Of a stretch of DNA of 64,000 nucleotides, positions 23,482 through 31,594 are shown piece by piece. Numbering within the stretch: position 1 is the stretch's first letter; each line of letters starts with the position of its first letter. Below the pieces are notes generated by a model. The model made no database searches. It was given only the letters and a program-made list of their open reading frames with translations, and had not been told where the DNA came from. Position numbers and translations under genes: made by a program. Source of the stretch: Subtercola sp. (GTDB taxonomy: Bacteria > Actinomycetota > Actinomycetes > Actinomycetales > Microbacteriaceae); contig JAODBC010000019.1 in the NCBI GenBank assembly GCA_025463765.1, forward strand, positions 78,263 to 142,262, given 5' to 3'.

Positions 23482-24158
23482 CGGCTTCGGCTTTCAGCCT
23501 CGGTCAGTCGTTTGCTTTGCACCACGGGCGCGAGGGCCCTGGCCGCCGGAACGCCGACCCAGGTTTCACCCGCGGGCAGGTCGTGCAGCAACGCCGCCCC
23601 CATGCCGAGCGTCGCCCGGCGGCCGATGCGAACGCGTTCACGAACGGCCGAGTTCATTCCGAGGTAGGCCTCTTCTGCCACTCGAACACCGCCGCCCAGG
23701 GTGACTCCGGCGCAGAGCGTAGCGAAGGATTCCACGCGATTTCCGTGCGTCAGCGTCGCGTTCGGCATGACCACGACATGACGGCCCAGAATGACTCCGG
23801 AGGTCAAGACCACGCCGGCAAGCACAATGCTGCCGGCCCCGACGTGGCAGTCGCGTGGCACATCGACAGCTGAGTGGATGACCCGGGCGTAGCGTTTGTC
23901 GGTCACACCGATCCGGCGCAGACGCTCATCGATCAGAGCACGGTGGGTGCCTCGCCCCACGCAGATCACCAGGCTGGCCGAAGGGTGCTCGTGTACTAAC
24001 GACAAGGCGCCAAGAACCCCGACCCCGTCGATGGTAGTGCCGTAGCGGCCTTCGTTGTCGTCAAGAATGCCGATCACCCTGAACTCGAGCGATGCGCGCA
24101 CCACATTCAGTGCTTCCCTGGCGAGGCCGCTGGCGCCAACCAGTAACAGATCAGTCAT
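23478..24158 (-). CDS. PglD/NeuD-like sugar O/N-acetyltransferase
   Basis: A 226-residue protein with an N-terminal Rossmann-like nucleotide-sugar binding part (LLLVGASGLAREALNVV) and a C-terminal hexapeptide left-handed helix (GSIVLAGVVLTSGVILGRHV). It ends in the typical GETWVGVPAARAL. PglD/NeuD enzymes acetylate an amino sugar or sialic-acid-like precursor with acetyl-CoA. It lies beside a DegT aminotransferase, the usual partner that makes the amino group, with an 8-bp overlap. Confidence 0.75.
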   Translation of the reverse strand: MTDLLLVGASGLAREALNVVRASLEFRVIGILDDNEGRYGTTIDGVGVLGALSLVHEHPSASLVICVGRGTHRALIDERLRRIGVTDKRYARVIHSAVDVPRDCHVGAGSIVLAGVVLTSGVILGRHVVVMPNATLTHGNRVESFATLCAGVTLGGGVRVAEEAYLGMNSAVRERVRIGRRATLGMGAALLHDLPAGETWVGVPAARALAPVVQSKRLTEAESRSR

Positions 24159-25365
24159 TCCGGCGGCCTCCAGCCGGCACAGCTTTGCCGAGCACAGCTT
24201 CGCCGAGCACAGCGCCGGCCTCCGGAGCGGGCGCTTGCAGCGCCCCGATCACCCGATCGTGATCTTCCATCGTGAGCTGGTGGTACAACGGCAGAATGAG
24301 TGTCGAGTCGGTCAGTCGAGCCGTGTTCGAGAGCCCCGAGTCGAGGGCATCTTCCGGGCCGGGCCGACCATAAGCGGGCTGGCGATGAGCCGCCATGATT
24401 CCGCGTCTGGCAGACACGTCGTTCTCGGCGAGCTTCGCGAGCAACTGGTCGCGATTCAGCGGGTACTCGGGCAGCACTTCCAGCCAGAACGACTGAAAAT
24501 TGGTCGTTCCCCAGCTCGGGTCGGCGACCGCACGCAGACCGTCGATGCTCTCGATCGCCCGGGTGTATCGTGCCGCGAGCCGGCGACGCCGCTCGATGAT
24601 CGTCGGCAGTTTCTGCAGCTGCACAAGACCGACGGCGGCTTGCAGGTCGGTCATGCGGTAGTTGTAACCGACCTCGGTGTACACCTCGGCCGGTGCCAGT
24701 GCGCTCAAGTGTCGTTCGGCGGCGGAGACAGACATCGCGTGTTCGCGCAGGCGCCGCGCCCGGTCGGCGTGGGCCGCACTGATCGTGGTCAGCATTCCGC
24801 CTTCACCCGTCGTCAGAATCTTTCGCGGGTGAAACGACCACACGGTGAGCTCAGCTCGAGAACCCACCGGCCGGCCGAGGTAGGTCGAACCGACGCCGCA
24901 GGCGGCATCTTCGATGACGATGATGCCCAGCGGATCTGTTACCGCACGAATCGAGTCGAGGTCGACAGGAACGCCGCCCTGGTCGACGACGATGACAGCA
25001 GTGGTGTTCGGCGTGAGCGCCCGCAGTACCGTCTCTGCGGTGACGTTTCCGGTGACGAGGTCGACGTCGGCGAACACCGGTCTGGCACCCACATAGACTG
25101 CCGCGTTGGCGGTGGCGATGAACGAGAACGACGGAACCACGACATCGTCACCGGCACCGATCCCGGCCACGATCAGGGCGAGATGCAACGCCGCGGTGCA
25201 GCTCGATACGGCGACTGCGTGTGAGCACTGCTGCGACCGCGCGAACGCACTCTCGAACTCCGCGACCCGCGGCCCCTGTGCCACCCAGCCCGAGCACATG
25301 ACCTCAGTGACGGCGGCGATCTCTTCCTCGCCCAGCCATGGCTTCATAACGGCGATACGGTTCAT
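24151..25365 (-). CDS. DegT/DnrJ/EryC1/StrS sugar aminotransferase
   Basis: A 404-residue PLP enzyme: WVAQGPRVAEFESAFA, VVVPSFSFIATANAAVY, IEDAACGVGSTY and the PLP lysine in SFHPRKILTTGEGGML. The last feature resembles PglE/WecE-type 4-amino-sugar transaminases. Paired with the PglD-like acetyltransferase directly downstream, it would yield an acetylated 4-amino sugar. Start 25365 gives an ATGA overlap with the epimerase gene. The C-terminus contains short 15-bp repeats (24170-24213) encoding LGEAV/LGKAV. Confidence 0.8.
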   Translation of the reverse strand: MNRIAVMKPWLGEEEIAAVTEVMCSGWVAQGPRVAEFESAFARSQQCSHAVAVSSCTAALHLALIVAGIGAGDDVVVPSFSFIATANAAVYVGARPVFADVDLVTGNVTAETVLRALTPNTTAVIVVDQGGVPVDLDSIRAVTDPLGIIVIEDAACGVGSTYLGRPVGSRAELTVWSFHPRKILTTGEGGMLTTISAAHADRARRLREHAMSVSAAERHLSALAPAEVYTEVGYNYRMTDLQAAVGLVQLQKLPTIIERRRRLAARYTRAIESIDGLRAVADPSWGTTNFQSFWLEVLPEYPLNRDQLLAKLAENDVSARRGIMAAHRQPAYGRPGPEDALDSGLSNTARLTDSTLILPLYHQLTMEDHDRVIGALQAPAPEAGAVLGEAVLGKAVPAGGRRND

Positions 25366-26339
25366 GCGGCACTGACCAAGTCGTGCCGTTCCGACCACCA
25401 TTGCACAAGTGCTCGCAAGCCGTCGTGCAGGTCGACCTGAGTCGTGAAGCCCAGGTCGTGGGTGGCGGCGCCCGTAGCTGCGAGTCGTCTGCTGACACCG
25501 TTGACGGCACGTTCGGGCCCGAATTCAATAGAGAGGGGTGAATCCATGACGTCGAGCAGGGCCTCTGCAAGCGAGACCAGGCTCGTTTCGACGCCGGAGC
25601 CGATGTTGTAGACGCCTTTCACCACGTCGCTCTGCGCGGCCAAGATGTTCGCCTGCGCGACGTCGGCAGTGAAGACGAAATCCATCGTCTGCTGGCCATC
25701 GCCGAAAATCAGCGGTGGTCGCCCGTCGGCGATGCGCTCCATCCACCGCACCAGCACTTCGGTGTAGACACCGTGCACGTCCATTCGTGGCCCGTATACG
25801 TTGAAGTAGCGCAGAGCGACATAGTCGAGGTTGCTCATCGCATGAAAGCTCGCGAGCAGCCCTTCGTTGAACGTCTTGGCCGCCCCGTAGATCGTGTCGT
25901 TGGCGTAGGGGTTCTGCTTCTCGGTGGTCGGAAAGGTGTCGGACAGACCGTAGACCGACGCGCTCGAGGCCGAAATGACCTTCTCGACGCCGCATTCGGC
26001 CGCGGCCTCATACACGTTGAAACTGCCGTCGACCAGAACTTCAAGGGCCAAGCGGGGTTCGGCCGCGCACTGGGTGATACGAATAGCCGCCTCGTGAAAG
26101 ACCAGATTCTTGCCGCGGGTCACGTCTCTCACCAGGTCGCGATCGCGAATGTCTCCCTCAACGAGCGTTACTCGGCCCGAGCGAACCGCGTCGTCGAGGT
26201 TGGCGACTGTTCCGCGATCGAGGTTGTCGAGCACATCGATGTGGGCCACGTTCTGTTCGAGCAGCTGGTCGACGAGGGTCGATCCGATCGTTCCCGCTCC
26301 GCCAGTGACCAGCACCGACGCTCCGTCGAGCGCGCTCAT
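25362..26339 (-). CDS. NAD-dependent epimerase/dehydratase (extended SDR)
   Basis: A 325-residue extended short-chain dehydrogenase. The NAD-binding glycine motif is GGAGTIGSTL, the active-site YxxxK is YGAAK, and GDIRDRDLV lies in the expected place. Such enzymes epimerise or dehydrate nucleotide sugars, with UDP-glucose/GlcNAc 4-epimerases the nearest type. It lies between the Gfo/Idh and DegT genes with 4-bp overlaps on both sides, so it belongs to the same sugar pathway. The exact reaction cannot be fixed from sequence. Confidence 0.75.
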   Translation of the reverse strand: MSALDGASVLVTGGAGTIGSTLVDQLLEQNVAHIDVLDNLDRGTVANLDDAVRSGRVTLVEGDIRDRDLVRDVTRGKNLVFHEAAIRITQCAAEPRLALEVLVDGSFNVYEAAAECGVEKVISASSASVYGLSDTFPTTEKQNPYANDTIYGAAKTFNEGLLASFHAMSNLDYVALRYFNVYGPRMDVHGVYTEVLVRWMERIADGRPPLIFGDGQQTMDFVFTADVAQANILAAQSDVVKGVYNIGSGVETSLVSLAEALLDVMDSPLSIEFGPERAVNGVSRRLAATGAATHDLGFTTQVDLHDGLRALVQWWSERHDLVSAA

Positions 26340-27457
26340 GCTGCGACCTCAAGCTCGGCATCGACTGAGTGACTGACAGCGGTACGTGCTCCGTTGTTCG
26401 CCAAGCTCTCGCGAACCGCTTCGAGCACAGACAGCACTCGCAACGCAGCGTTGCCGTCGGTGCGCGGTGCCCGATGCTGCCGGATGCTCGCGGCGAACTC
26501 CGTTACCATGTCGGCGAGAGGCTCCCGTTCTGCAAGTGCCGGCGACCAGGTATCGCCCAAGCGGTACGAAATGGCCGAAGCTCTGCGGCTCGGCGACTCA
26601 GCGGAATGGGAGTCAGCCGAATGGCCGCCCAGATCGACACCGCGGTCGAAGATGCTGAGGCGCTGGGAGGGGTTCAGATCATCCCAGACCAGCGTGCGTC
26701 TCGAACCGCCGATCACCATTCGCCGAATCTTCGTCGGGCTCAGCCAGTTGATGTGAATCTGTGCCACAGCGCCCTGCGGGCGAATCGGCTTCGCGCCTGC
26801 TTCGACGGGCCCCCCGTTGAGCGGAATCGTCAAGTACCCGACACAGCTTGAACCAGCCCCCAGCGGGTCGAACCCTTGGGCCGAGATCGCATCGGGCTGA
26901 AGCCCGCCCGGAAGAATGAAGTCGAGAATGGAGAGGTCGTGGGGTGCAAGATCCCAGAAGACATCCACGTCGGGCTGGATCAGCCCCAGATTGATTCGCA
27001 CCGCATCGACGAACAAGATGTCGCCGAGCGAACCGTCGGCAATCAGTTCTCGCATCTTCAGCACGGCCGGCGTGTAGCAGTAGGTGTGATCTGCCATCAG
27101 AATCAGGTCGAGTTCACTCGCGGTCTGCACCATCTCCAGGCCGTGAGCGCGGCTGTCGGCGAGCGGCTTCTCGACCAGAACGTGTTTGCCCGCCTTCAGC
27201 GCCTGCAGCGCGATGGAGTGGTGAGTGTGCGCTGGTGTGGCAATGGCGATGGCGTCGAGTCCGGGCAGAGCGAGCACATCGGCGAGCGCGGTGAATACCG
27301 AGACCGGGCCGACGGATTGAGCCACCCGCTGTGCTCGATCACTGTCGAGGTCACAGATTGCGACGAGGTTCCAATCGGAACTGTTGCGTAGATTGCGGGC
27401 CAGGTTCGGGCCCCAATAGCCCGCGCCGACCAGCGCGATAGACAGAGTGTCAGGCAT
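26336..27457 (-). CDS. Gfo/Idh/MocA oxidoreductase (WlbA/WbpB-like)
   Basis: A 373-residue NAD-binding oxidoreductase. The N-terminal Rossmann motif is GAGYWGPNLARNL, the family signature HVLVEKPLADS follows, and the C-terminal beta-domain contains VGYLTIPLNGGP. In polysaccharide clusters this type (WlbA/WbpB) oxidises the 3-hydroxyl of a UDP-N-acetyl-hexuronate before transamination. A polar insertion with repeated HSADSHSAES is seen near residue 280. It is the first gene of the coupled run after the sugar transferase. The spacer of 133 bp upstream contains GC hairpins. Confidence 0.75.
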   Translation of the reverse strand: MPDTLSIALVGAGYWGPNLARNLRNSSDWNLVAICDLDSDRAQRVAQSVGPVSVFTALADVLALPGLDAIAIATPAHTHHSIALQALKAGKHVLVEKPLADSRAHGLEMVQTASELDLILMADHTYCYTPAVLKMRELIADGSLGDILFVDAVRINLGLIQPDVDVFWDLAPHDLSILDFILPGGLQPDAISAQGFDPLGAGSSCVGYLTIPLNGGPVEAGAKPIRPQGAVAQIHINWLSPTKIRRMVIGGSRRTLVWDDLNPSQRLSIFDRGVDLGGHSADSHSAESPSRRASAISYRLGDTWSPALAEREPLADMVTEFAASIRQHRAPRTDGNAALRVLSVLEAVRESLANNGARTAVSHSVDAELEVAA

Positions 27458-27590
27458 GGTTGTCTCTTCTCGTTCATAGAGGTGAAGGGTGATTTGGGCA
27501 GAGCTGCGCCCGCGGAAGGGGCGATTGTGCTGTTAGTGCGCCGCTGAAGGGCGACTCGGCAGGTGGCGCCCCTGTGGGGCGACCGGGCGT
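27458..27590. other. Spacer with GC hairpin between sugar transferase and Gfo/Idh genes
   Basis: CGCCCC (27567-27572) and GGGGCG (27576-27581) form a tight hairpin just after the sugar transferase stop on the minus strand. No T run follows in that direction, so complete termination is unlikely. It may separate the first gene from the coupled run by attenuation or RNA processing. Confidence 0.3.
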
Positions 27591-29096
27591 TTAGTACGCC
27601 CCCGAGGGGTGAACCAGCATCTTCGCGGTGCGCAACAAGATGACGATGTCGCCGACGATCGACCAGTTTTCGACGTAATAGAGGTCGAGCCGTACGCTTT
27701 CTTCCCAGCCGAGATCTGATCGGCCGTTCACCTGCCACATCCCCGTGATGCCCGGCTTGGTGTACAAGCGTCTGCGCACCATGTCGTCGTAGGTGTCGAC
27801 CTCGCCGGCGAGTGGTGGTCGTGGGCCGACAAGGCTCATCTGCCCGAGAAGAACGTTCCAGAACTGCGGCAACTCGTCGAGCGAGTACCGGCGCAGAATC
27901 GAGCCGATCGATGTCACGCGTGGGTCGTTCGCGAGTTTGAAGAGCGGGCCGGCGGCCTGGTTGAGGTGCTCGAGCTCGGCTCGCCGCGACTCGGCATCGA
28001 CCGCCATGGTGCGAAACTTGAGGATGGTGAAAGGTGTGCCGTCACGCCCGATGCGCTGTTGGCGAAAGAAGGCCGAGCCAGTGCTGTCACGCATGATCAG
28101 AATGGCCAGAAACAGAAAGAGCGGTGCGAGAACGAGAAGCGCCATCGAGGAAAGCACCACGTCGAGCATGCGCTTGAGTACGTGTTTCGGGCCGGAATAC
28201 TGGGGGAGTTCGACGTGCATCAGCGGCAGACCCTCGACCGGGCGCCAGCGGATGCGCGGCCCGGCCACGTTGGTGAGCCCCGGTGCGAGAACGAGCTGAA
28301 TCGACGAATCCTCGAGCTGCCAACCGAGTCGTTGAATGAACACGTTACCGCCATCCACAGGGCCGGCCACGATAACGGCATCTGCGCCGACGTGGGCGAT
28401 GGCAATGGCGACGCGGTCGATCGAGCTGACGATGGGCACAGCGTGGCCTTTGACGGTCACCGTCGTCTCGTCTCCGGGCTCTGGCACCGCAGCGCCGACC
28501 ACGGTGTACTCGACCGCACCCCGCTGGGCATTGATGGCGCTGATCACGTAACGAACATCGTCGACTTCGCCGAGCACGATGACTTTCGAGAGGTATTTGC
28601 CGCTCCGCCTTGCCCTGGCTAGCCAGCGCCGGTTGAGCCAGCGCTCGCTGACCAGGCCGATCAGTCCGATGGGCAAAGCAATCGCGAAGTAGCTCCGAGC
28701 GAGATCGAACTGAACCAGGCATGCGGTGATGGCTATCAGCCCGAAAACGGCGAAGGTCGAATTGACGACCCGACCGTATTCGGTCAACCCTGTTCCGACT
28801 GCCCGGTAGTCGCGGCTGCGGGAGAGGGAAAGAGCGACCAGCCAGGCGATGACGAGTGAAAATGAGAGGGCGAGGTATGACACGGCGGCTGCCGGTTCGC
28901 CACGACCGCTGAGATCGAATCTCAGCAGGCTGAGGTGAGCCAGCATCGTCGTGAGCGTGATGACGAGAGCGTCAGAGAGAATGAGGCGCGCGCCGTATCG
29001 TTGCGACCAGCGGGGCTGGCTTGTTTTGGTACGAAGGGCGTGTCGACTCTGATGGAGTGAGGCCGAAGCGGAGTATCGCCGGCCTGTCACAGACAC
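27591..29096 (-). CDS. Polyprenyl-phosphate glycosyl-1-phosphate transferase (WbaP/CpsE type)
   Basis: A 501-residue initiating transferase. An N-terminal part with four to five membrane segments (LISDALVITLTTMLAHLSLL and on) leads into a CoA-binding-like middle. The C-terminal bacterial sugar-transferase domain holds KRMLDVVLSSMALLVLAPLF, FFRQQRIGRDGTPFTILKFR, DELPQFWNVLLGQMSLVGPR and KPGITGMWQVNGRSD. It loads the first sugar phosphate on undecaprenyl phosphate, starting the glycan made by this cluster. The GTG start at 29096 has only a weak ribosome binding site. A WecA-type enzyme, also present in the window, starts other glycans. Confidence 0.85.
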   Translation of the reverse strand: MSVTGRRYSASASLHQSRHALRTKTSQPRWSQRYGARLILSDALVITLTTMLAHLSLLRFDLSGRGEPAAAVSYLALSFSLVIAWLVALSLSRSRDYRAVGTGLTEYGRVVNSTFAVFGLIAITACLVQFDLARSYFAIALPIGLIGLVSERWLNRRWLARARRSGKYLSKVIVLGEVDDVRYVISAINAQRGAVEYTVVGAAVPEPGDETTVTVKGHAVPIVSSIDRVAIAIAHVGADAVIVAGPVDGGNVFIQRLGWQLEDSSIQLVLAPGLTNVAGPRIRWRPVEGLPLMHVELPQYSGPKHVLKRMLDVVLSSMALLVLAPLFLFLAILIMRDSTGSAFFRQQRIGRDGTPFTILKFRTMAVDAESRRAELEHLNQAAGPLFKLANDPRVTSIGSILRRYSLDELPQFWNVLLGQMSLVGPRPPLAGEVDTYDDMVRRRLYTKPGITGMWQVNGRSDLGWEESVRLDLYYVENWSIVGDIVILLRTAKMLVHPSGAY

Positions 29097-29788
29097 GGCC
29101 GCTACCGGTTCGCGCCGCTCTGGAATGTTCGTTTCGGTAAGTCGTCGCGATAGCGACTGGGGGAAGTGTGGTTCACGGTATCAACCTGGATCAGTTCGGT
29201 TCACAGGGAATTCTCTGTTGCAAGGTGCCGGGCCGAAAACGCGTCAGGGTGGGCGGTTCAGGTGTGTCCAACTCGACCCAGAGAGCGAGCACCTCTCTAG
29301 GAAAGGCAGGTGCTCGACAGGCTGGGCGTCTGATTGGCCTTACGACGAGAAGTTCTAGGAAAACCGCTTCGAGGTGATTGGCCGTGGGTAAGTACTAGAA
29401 CCATAGCGAAGCGCGCGTAGTTCAAAACCCCCCAGTAAAAGGGTCAAACTTCTCAAATGAGAAGTTTTGGCTAGTATTTCCGAACTAAATAGCGTTCTAT
29501 GTACAGCGTGGGGCTCGGAACAGCAACGATGCTGAGTGAGCTGAGAACGATATCGACTACACACGAGGGCGTAGTCAGATCACGAACAAGCAGTTGGAAC
29601 ACCAGCAGAGCTGTCGGAATACAAGATGCCGACGTGGCCCGCGCGAATAACCAGCTACGGACCACGTCGATGACGAAAAGATCGAGCACCAGTTCCTAGC
29701 TGATCCTGCGATCCACACTCCCGCCAGACACGTCCCGTTGCCGAACGCGTCGAAACATGTCTTTGACATCCTAATGCAGGAGTAGTGC
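29097..29788. other. 692-bp intergenic region between divergent genes, with hairpins and a possible promoter
   Basis: No convincing gene was found. Visible structures are CGAGCACCT (29286-29294) / AGGTGCTCG (29308-29316), a 9-bp stem with a 13-base loop, and AAACTTCTC (29446-29454) / GAGAAGTTT (29459-29467), a 9-bp stem with a 4-base loop. Right after the second, TTGGCT (29467-29472) and TAGCGT (29490-29495) are 17 bp apart, a plausible plus-strand promoter for the YdcF-like gene. Base composition becomes more AT-rich from here. Confidence 0.4.
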
Positions 29789-30361
29789 ATGAATTTCAAC
29801 TTTCGTCGCCGAAATGAGGAAAAGTGTCGCAACCTGATCATGGTTGTCACACTCGGCACCGTTCTTTCGCTGATAGCGCTGTATCTGCCGATCTCGTACG
29901 TTCTGCTGGGGCTGCCCGCGACTGACGCCCCCGTGAAGACAGACGTGATCTTTGTCATCGGCCCGGTCACACCCACCCGCATGGCGATAGCCGAACAAAT
30001 GCTCGATGAGGGGGTGAGTGACAACCTGGCCATCTCCGAAAGCGGACCTTTCAACTCGATACTCGCCATGTGCAACGGCCACTATGCCTACACGGTGTAC
30101 TGCCAGAAGCCCGATCCGTTCACCACCCAAGGCGAAGCACGTTACCTGCGAGACCTCACGGCGGCTCACGGTTGGCGGAGCGCCACGATCATCACGAGCA
30201 CGCTGCACGTGACCCGATCACGAATTCTGATGTCGAGATGCTTTACCGGAACGCTCTCGATGGTCGCCGACACCACCCCCCTGTCGATCAAGCAGTGGCT
30301 TTACCAGTATGCCTACCAGAGTGCAGCATTCGCGAAGGTTCTCGTCGACGAAAGCTGTTGA
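29789..30361 (+). CDS. YdcF/DUF218-like membrane-anchored protein
   Basis: A 190-residue protein with an N-terminal membrane anchor (LIMVVTLGTVLSLIALYLPI) and a DUF218-like domain. The segments TQGEARYLRDLTAAHGW and ATIITSTLHVTRSRILMSRC match the family pattern in which a Glu/Asn, a TS..H pair and an arginine face the active site. Family members include ElyC/SanA-like envelope proteins linked to lipid carrier metabolism. The start is supported by CAGGAG seven bases upstream. Its closeness to a polysaccharide cluster suggests an envelope role, but the substrate is unknown. Confidence 0.65.
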   Translation: MNFNFRRRNEEKCRNLIMVVTLGTVLSLIALYLPISYVLLGLPATDAPVKTDVIFVIGPVTPTRMAIAEQMLDEGVSDNLAISESGPFNSILAMCNGHYAYTVYCQKPDPFTTQGEARYLRDLTAAHGWRSATIITSTLHVTRSRILMSRCFTGTLSMVADTTPLSIKQWLYQYAYQSAAFAKVLVDESC

Positions 30362-30372
30362 ATCACACGGGA

Positions 30373-30390
30373 AATAACTCCGGAGTTATT
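30373..30390. repeat. Perfect 18-bp palindrome
   Basis: AATAACTCCGGAGTTATT is fully self-complementary. It lies 12 bp after the YdcF-like stop and immediately before the truncated recombinase copy. It could be a terminator hairpin, an operator, or the scar of an insertion or recombination event. Confidence 0.5.
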
Positions 30391-30391
30391 C

Positions 30392-30577
30392 GTCCGCAGG
30401 TTCACCCGAAGCTACTTGGACCCGGCCGCGATCGAGATTGGTATTGACGGCCTGACACCACATGAACTTGGTCATACCTGTGTTGCAGTCGCCCTGAATG
30501 ACGTCGTTGCCCAAAAAAGTGTGGGTGAAGTGTGGGCACGGCCTCACTCGGCGAAAGAAGCGGCAGAGGCCCGATAG
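30392..30577 (+). pseudogene. Tyrosine recombinase 3' fragment, internally deleted
   Basis: The frame reads RRFTRSYLDPAAIEIGIDG, LTPHELGHTC and then jumps to VALNDVVAQKSVGEVWA, ending EAAEAR. It matches the last part of the recombinase at 35061-36224 (RRFRRSYFDPAATEVGIEG, LTPHELRHTC, VTLNDIVAQKSVGKAWA, EAR). About 40 residues including the catalytic tyrosine are missing, and the arginine of the HxxR motif is a glycine. It is a dead relic of a related integration event. Confidence 0.8.
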
Positions 30578-30598
30578 CTTTCGGTCCCGGTCTGGCCC

Positions 30599-30724
30599 TT
30601 GATCACAGCCATAGTTCTGGCTCTGTTGCCGAAACGTTGCCACGCGGAGCGCACGGAGTTTCTCGATTACTCCATTGATACCGCGGATGAGGTCGCCTCG
30701 ATCGAGTTGATCACCGGGCGCTAG
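30599..30724 (+). other. Short open frame, possible gene fragment
   Basis: A 41-codon frame ends with PKRCHAERTEFLDYSIDTAD and then EVASIELITGR. It looks protein-like rather than random and ends exactly where the convergent XRE gene ends. No full gene or ribosome binding site is present. It is probably the C-terminal remnant of a lost gene. I do not recognise its family. Confidence 0.25.
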
Positions 30725-31296
30725 ATGCTTTCCAGAGTTGCAGCTTCGATCAGAATCCCGCGTCGGAGAAACGCGTCAGGCACCAGCGTCGCATCTGCCG
30801 GAATGTCGTAGTCGCTAGTGCGCGGAGCCCAAGGCGAATCGGGGTGTCCAACTCGCTTCGCGACCCAGGTCGGGATCGGCAGGGCGCTGGCGTCCAGCCT
30901 GAATTCACAGAGCGCAGCGATGGCGGTGTCCCAGTGCTCAGAGCCGGTGGGGGCTGGCACTGTGAGTACAAGGCCGACCTTGGTCGCTCCATATTCAGCG
31001 GCGAGGTTGTCGGCCAGTTGCAGGAAGCGCCGAAATGCTGAGGCGTCGTCCGACCTCGTGAGCGCGTCACCGATTTCGGAGGCTATGCGTGCTGCGTCGC
31101 TGCGCACGGTCGGGATAGTGACGGCGGTCTGACCTGTCGCGCGCAAAAGCGTGTCGAGCGTGGCGACGGTGGGCTCGCGCTTTCCGTGCTCGATGAGGGA
31201 GAGTGATGACCCGGCGATTCCAGAACGGATCGCGAGCTCACTCTGCGTAAGCCCGCTTGCCGCCCTGGCGGAACGGGCAAGAACTTTCGCTGACAT
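30721..31296 (-). CDS. XRE-family regulator, orphan antitoxin-like
   Basis: A 191-residue protein. The helix-turn-helix at residues 8-60 contains GLTQSELAIRSGIAGSSLSL and IEHGKREPTVATLDTLLRAT. The C-terminal end, DAFLRRGILIEAATLESI, matches a motif (FRRRGI-like) shared by actinobacterial XRE proteins that accompany nucleotidyltransferase-type toxins. No toxin-like gene is next to it, so it is an orphan or a relic of a larger system within the integrative element. The start at ATG 31296 has AGAGG upstream. Confidence 0.6.
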   Translation of the reverse strand: MSAKVLARSARAASGLTQSELAIRSGIAGSSLSLIEHGKREPTVATLDTLLRATGQTAVTIPTVRSDAARIASEIGDALTRSDDASAFRRFLQLADNLAAEYGATKVGLVLTVPAPTGSEHWDTAIAALCEFRLDASALPIPTWVAKRVGHPDSPWAPRTSDYDIPADATLVPDAFLRRGILIEAATLESI

Positions 31297-31324
31297 GTCG
31301 AACCTCTTTTACTAGTTCGGCTAC

Positions 31325-31594
31325 TTATCGGATTCCAAACAAGCCGGTGCCGGCCAAGATCAAGCCCAATATCAAGTATGTCGCTCCAACGTAGGCAGCA
31401 TCCCTTGGACTTTTCCGCGCACGAACAAAGGTCAGCTGGCTGGCCGCATAATTTCGAAACGAAAATCCTGGCTGCTCTTTTTTTGTCGCGTCCTCTCTCT
31501 GACGCGACACACGATCTCGAAACAGAATGAGCAGAACGCCACAGAGCGCAAGCAGAAGTGCGATACCCGTGAATATCGCGCGCCCTAGCTCCAT
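31325..31594 (-). CDS. Small membrane protein, 89 aa
   Basis: Two hydrophobic segments (AIFTGIALLLALCGVLLILF and YVGATYLILGLILAGTGLFG) flank a charged loop (DRVSRQREDATKKEQ). It is on the same strand as the XRE gene, with 28 bp between its stop and that gene's start. I do not recognise a family. The two-segment layout and defined ends make it a likely real gene of the accessory region. Confidence 0.5.
   Translation of the reverse strand: MELGRAIFTGIALLLALCGVLLILFRDRVSRQREDATKKEQPGFSFRNYAASQLTFVRARKSPRDAAYVGATYLILGLILAGTGLFGIR

Noticed and set aside
11463..29096. A secondary-metabolite gene cluster
   Set aside because: DegT and glycosyltransferase genes occur in such clusters, but the presence of an initiating phosphosugar transferase, Wzx, Wzy and Wzz types points to surface polysaccharide; no polyketide or peptide synthetase is present.
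29499..29699. A 66-codon plus-strand frame upstream of the YdcF-like gene
   Set aside because: It starts soon after a promoter-like sequence, but the translation is Ser/Thr/Arg-rich with no fold features, and there is no ribosome binding site.
30578..30640. A direct repeat of the tRNA-Arg 3' end as left attachment site
   Set aside because: Only a short match (CTGGCCC) was found, too short to support an attachment site; no other copy was seen between 29 and 31 kb.
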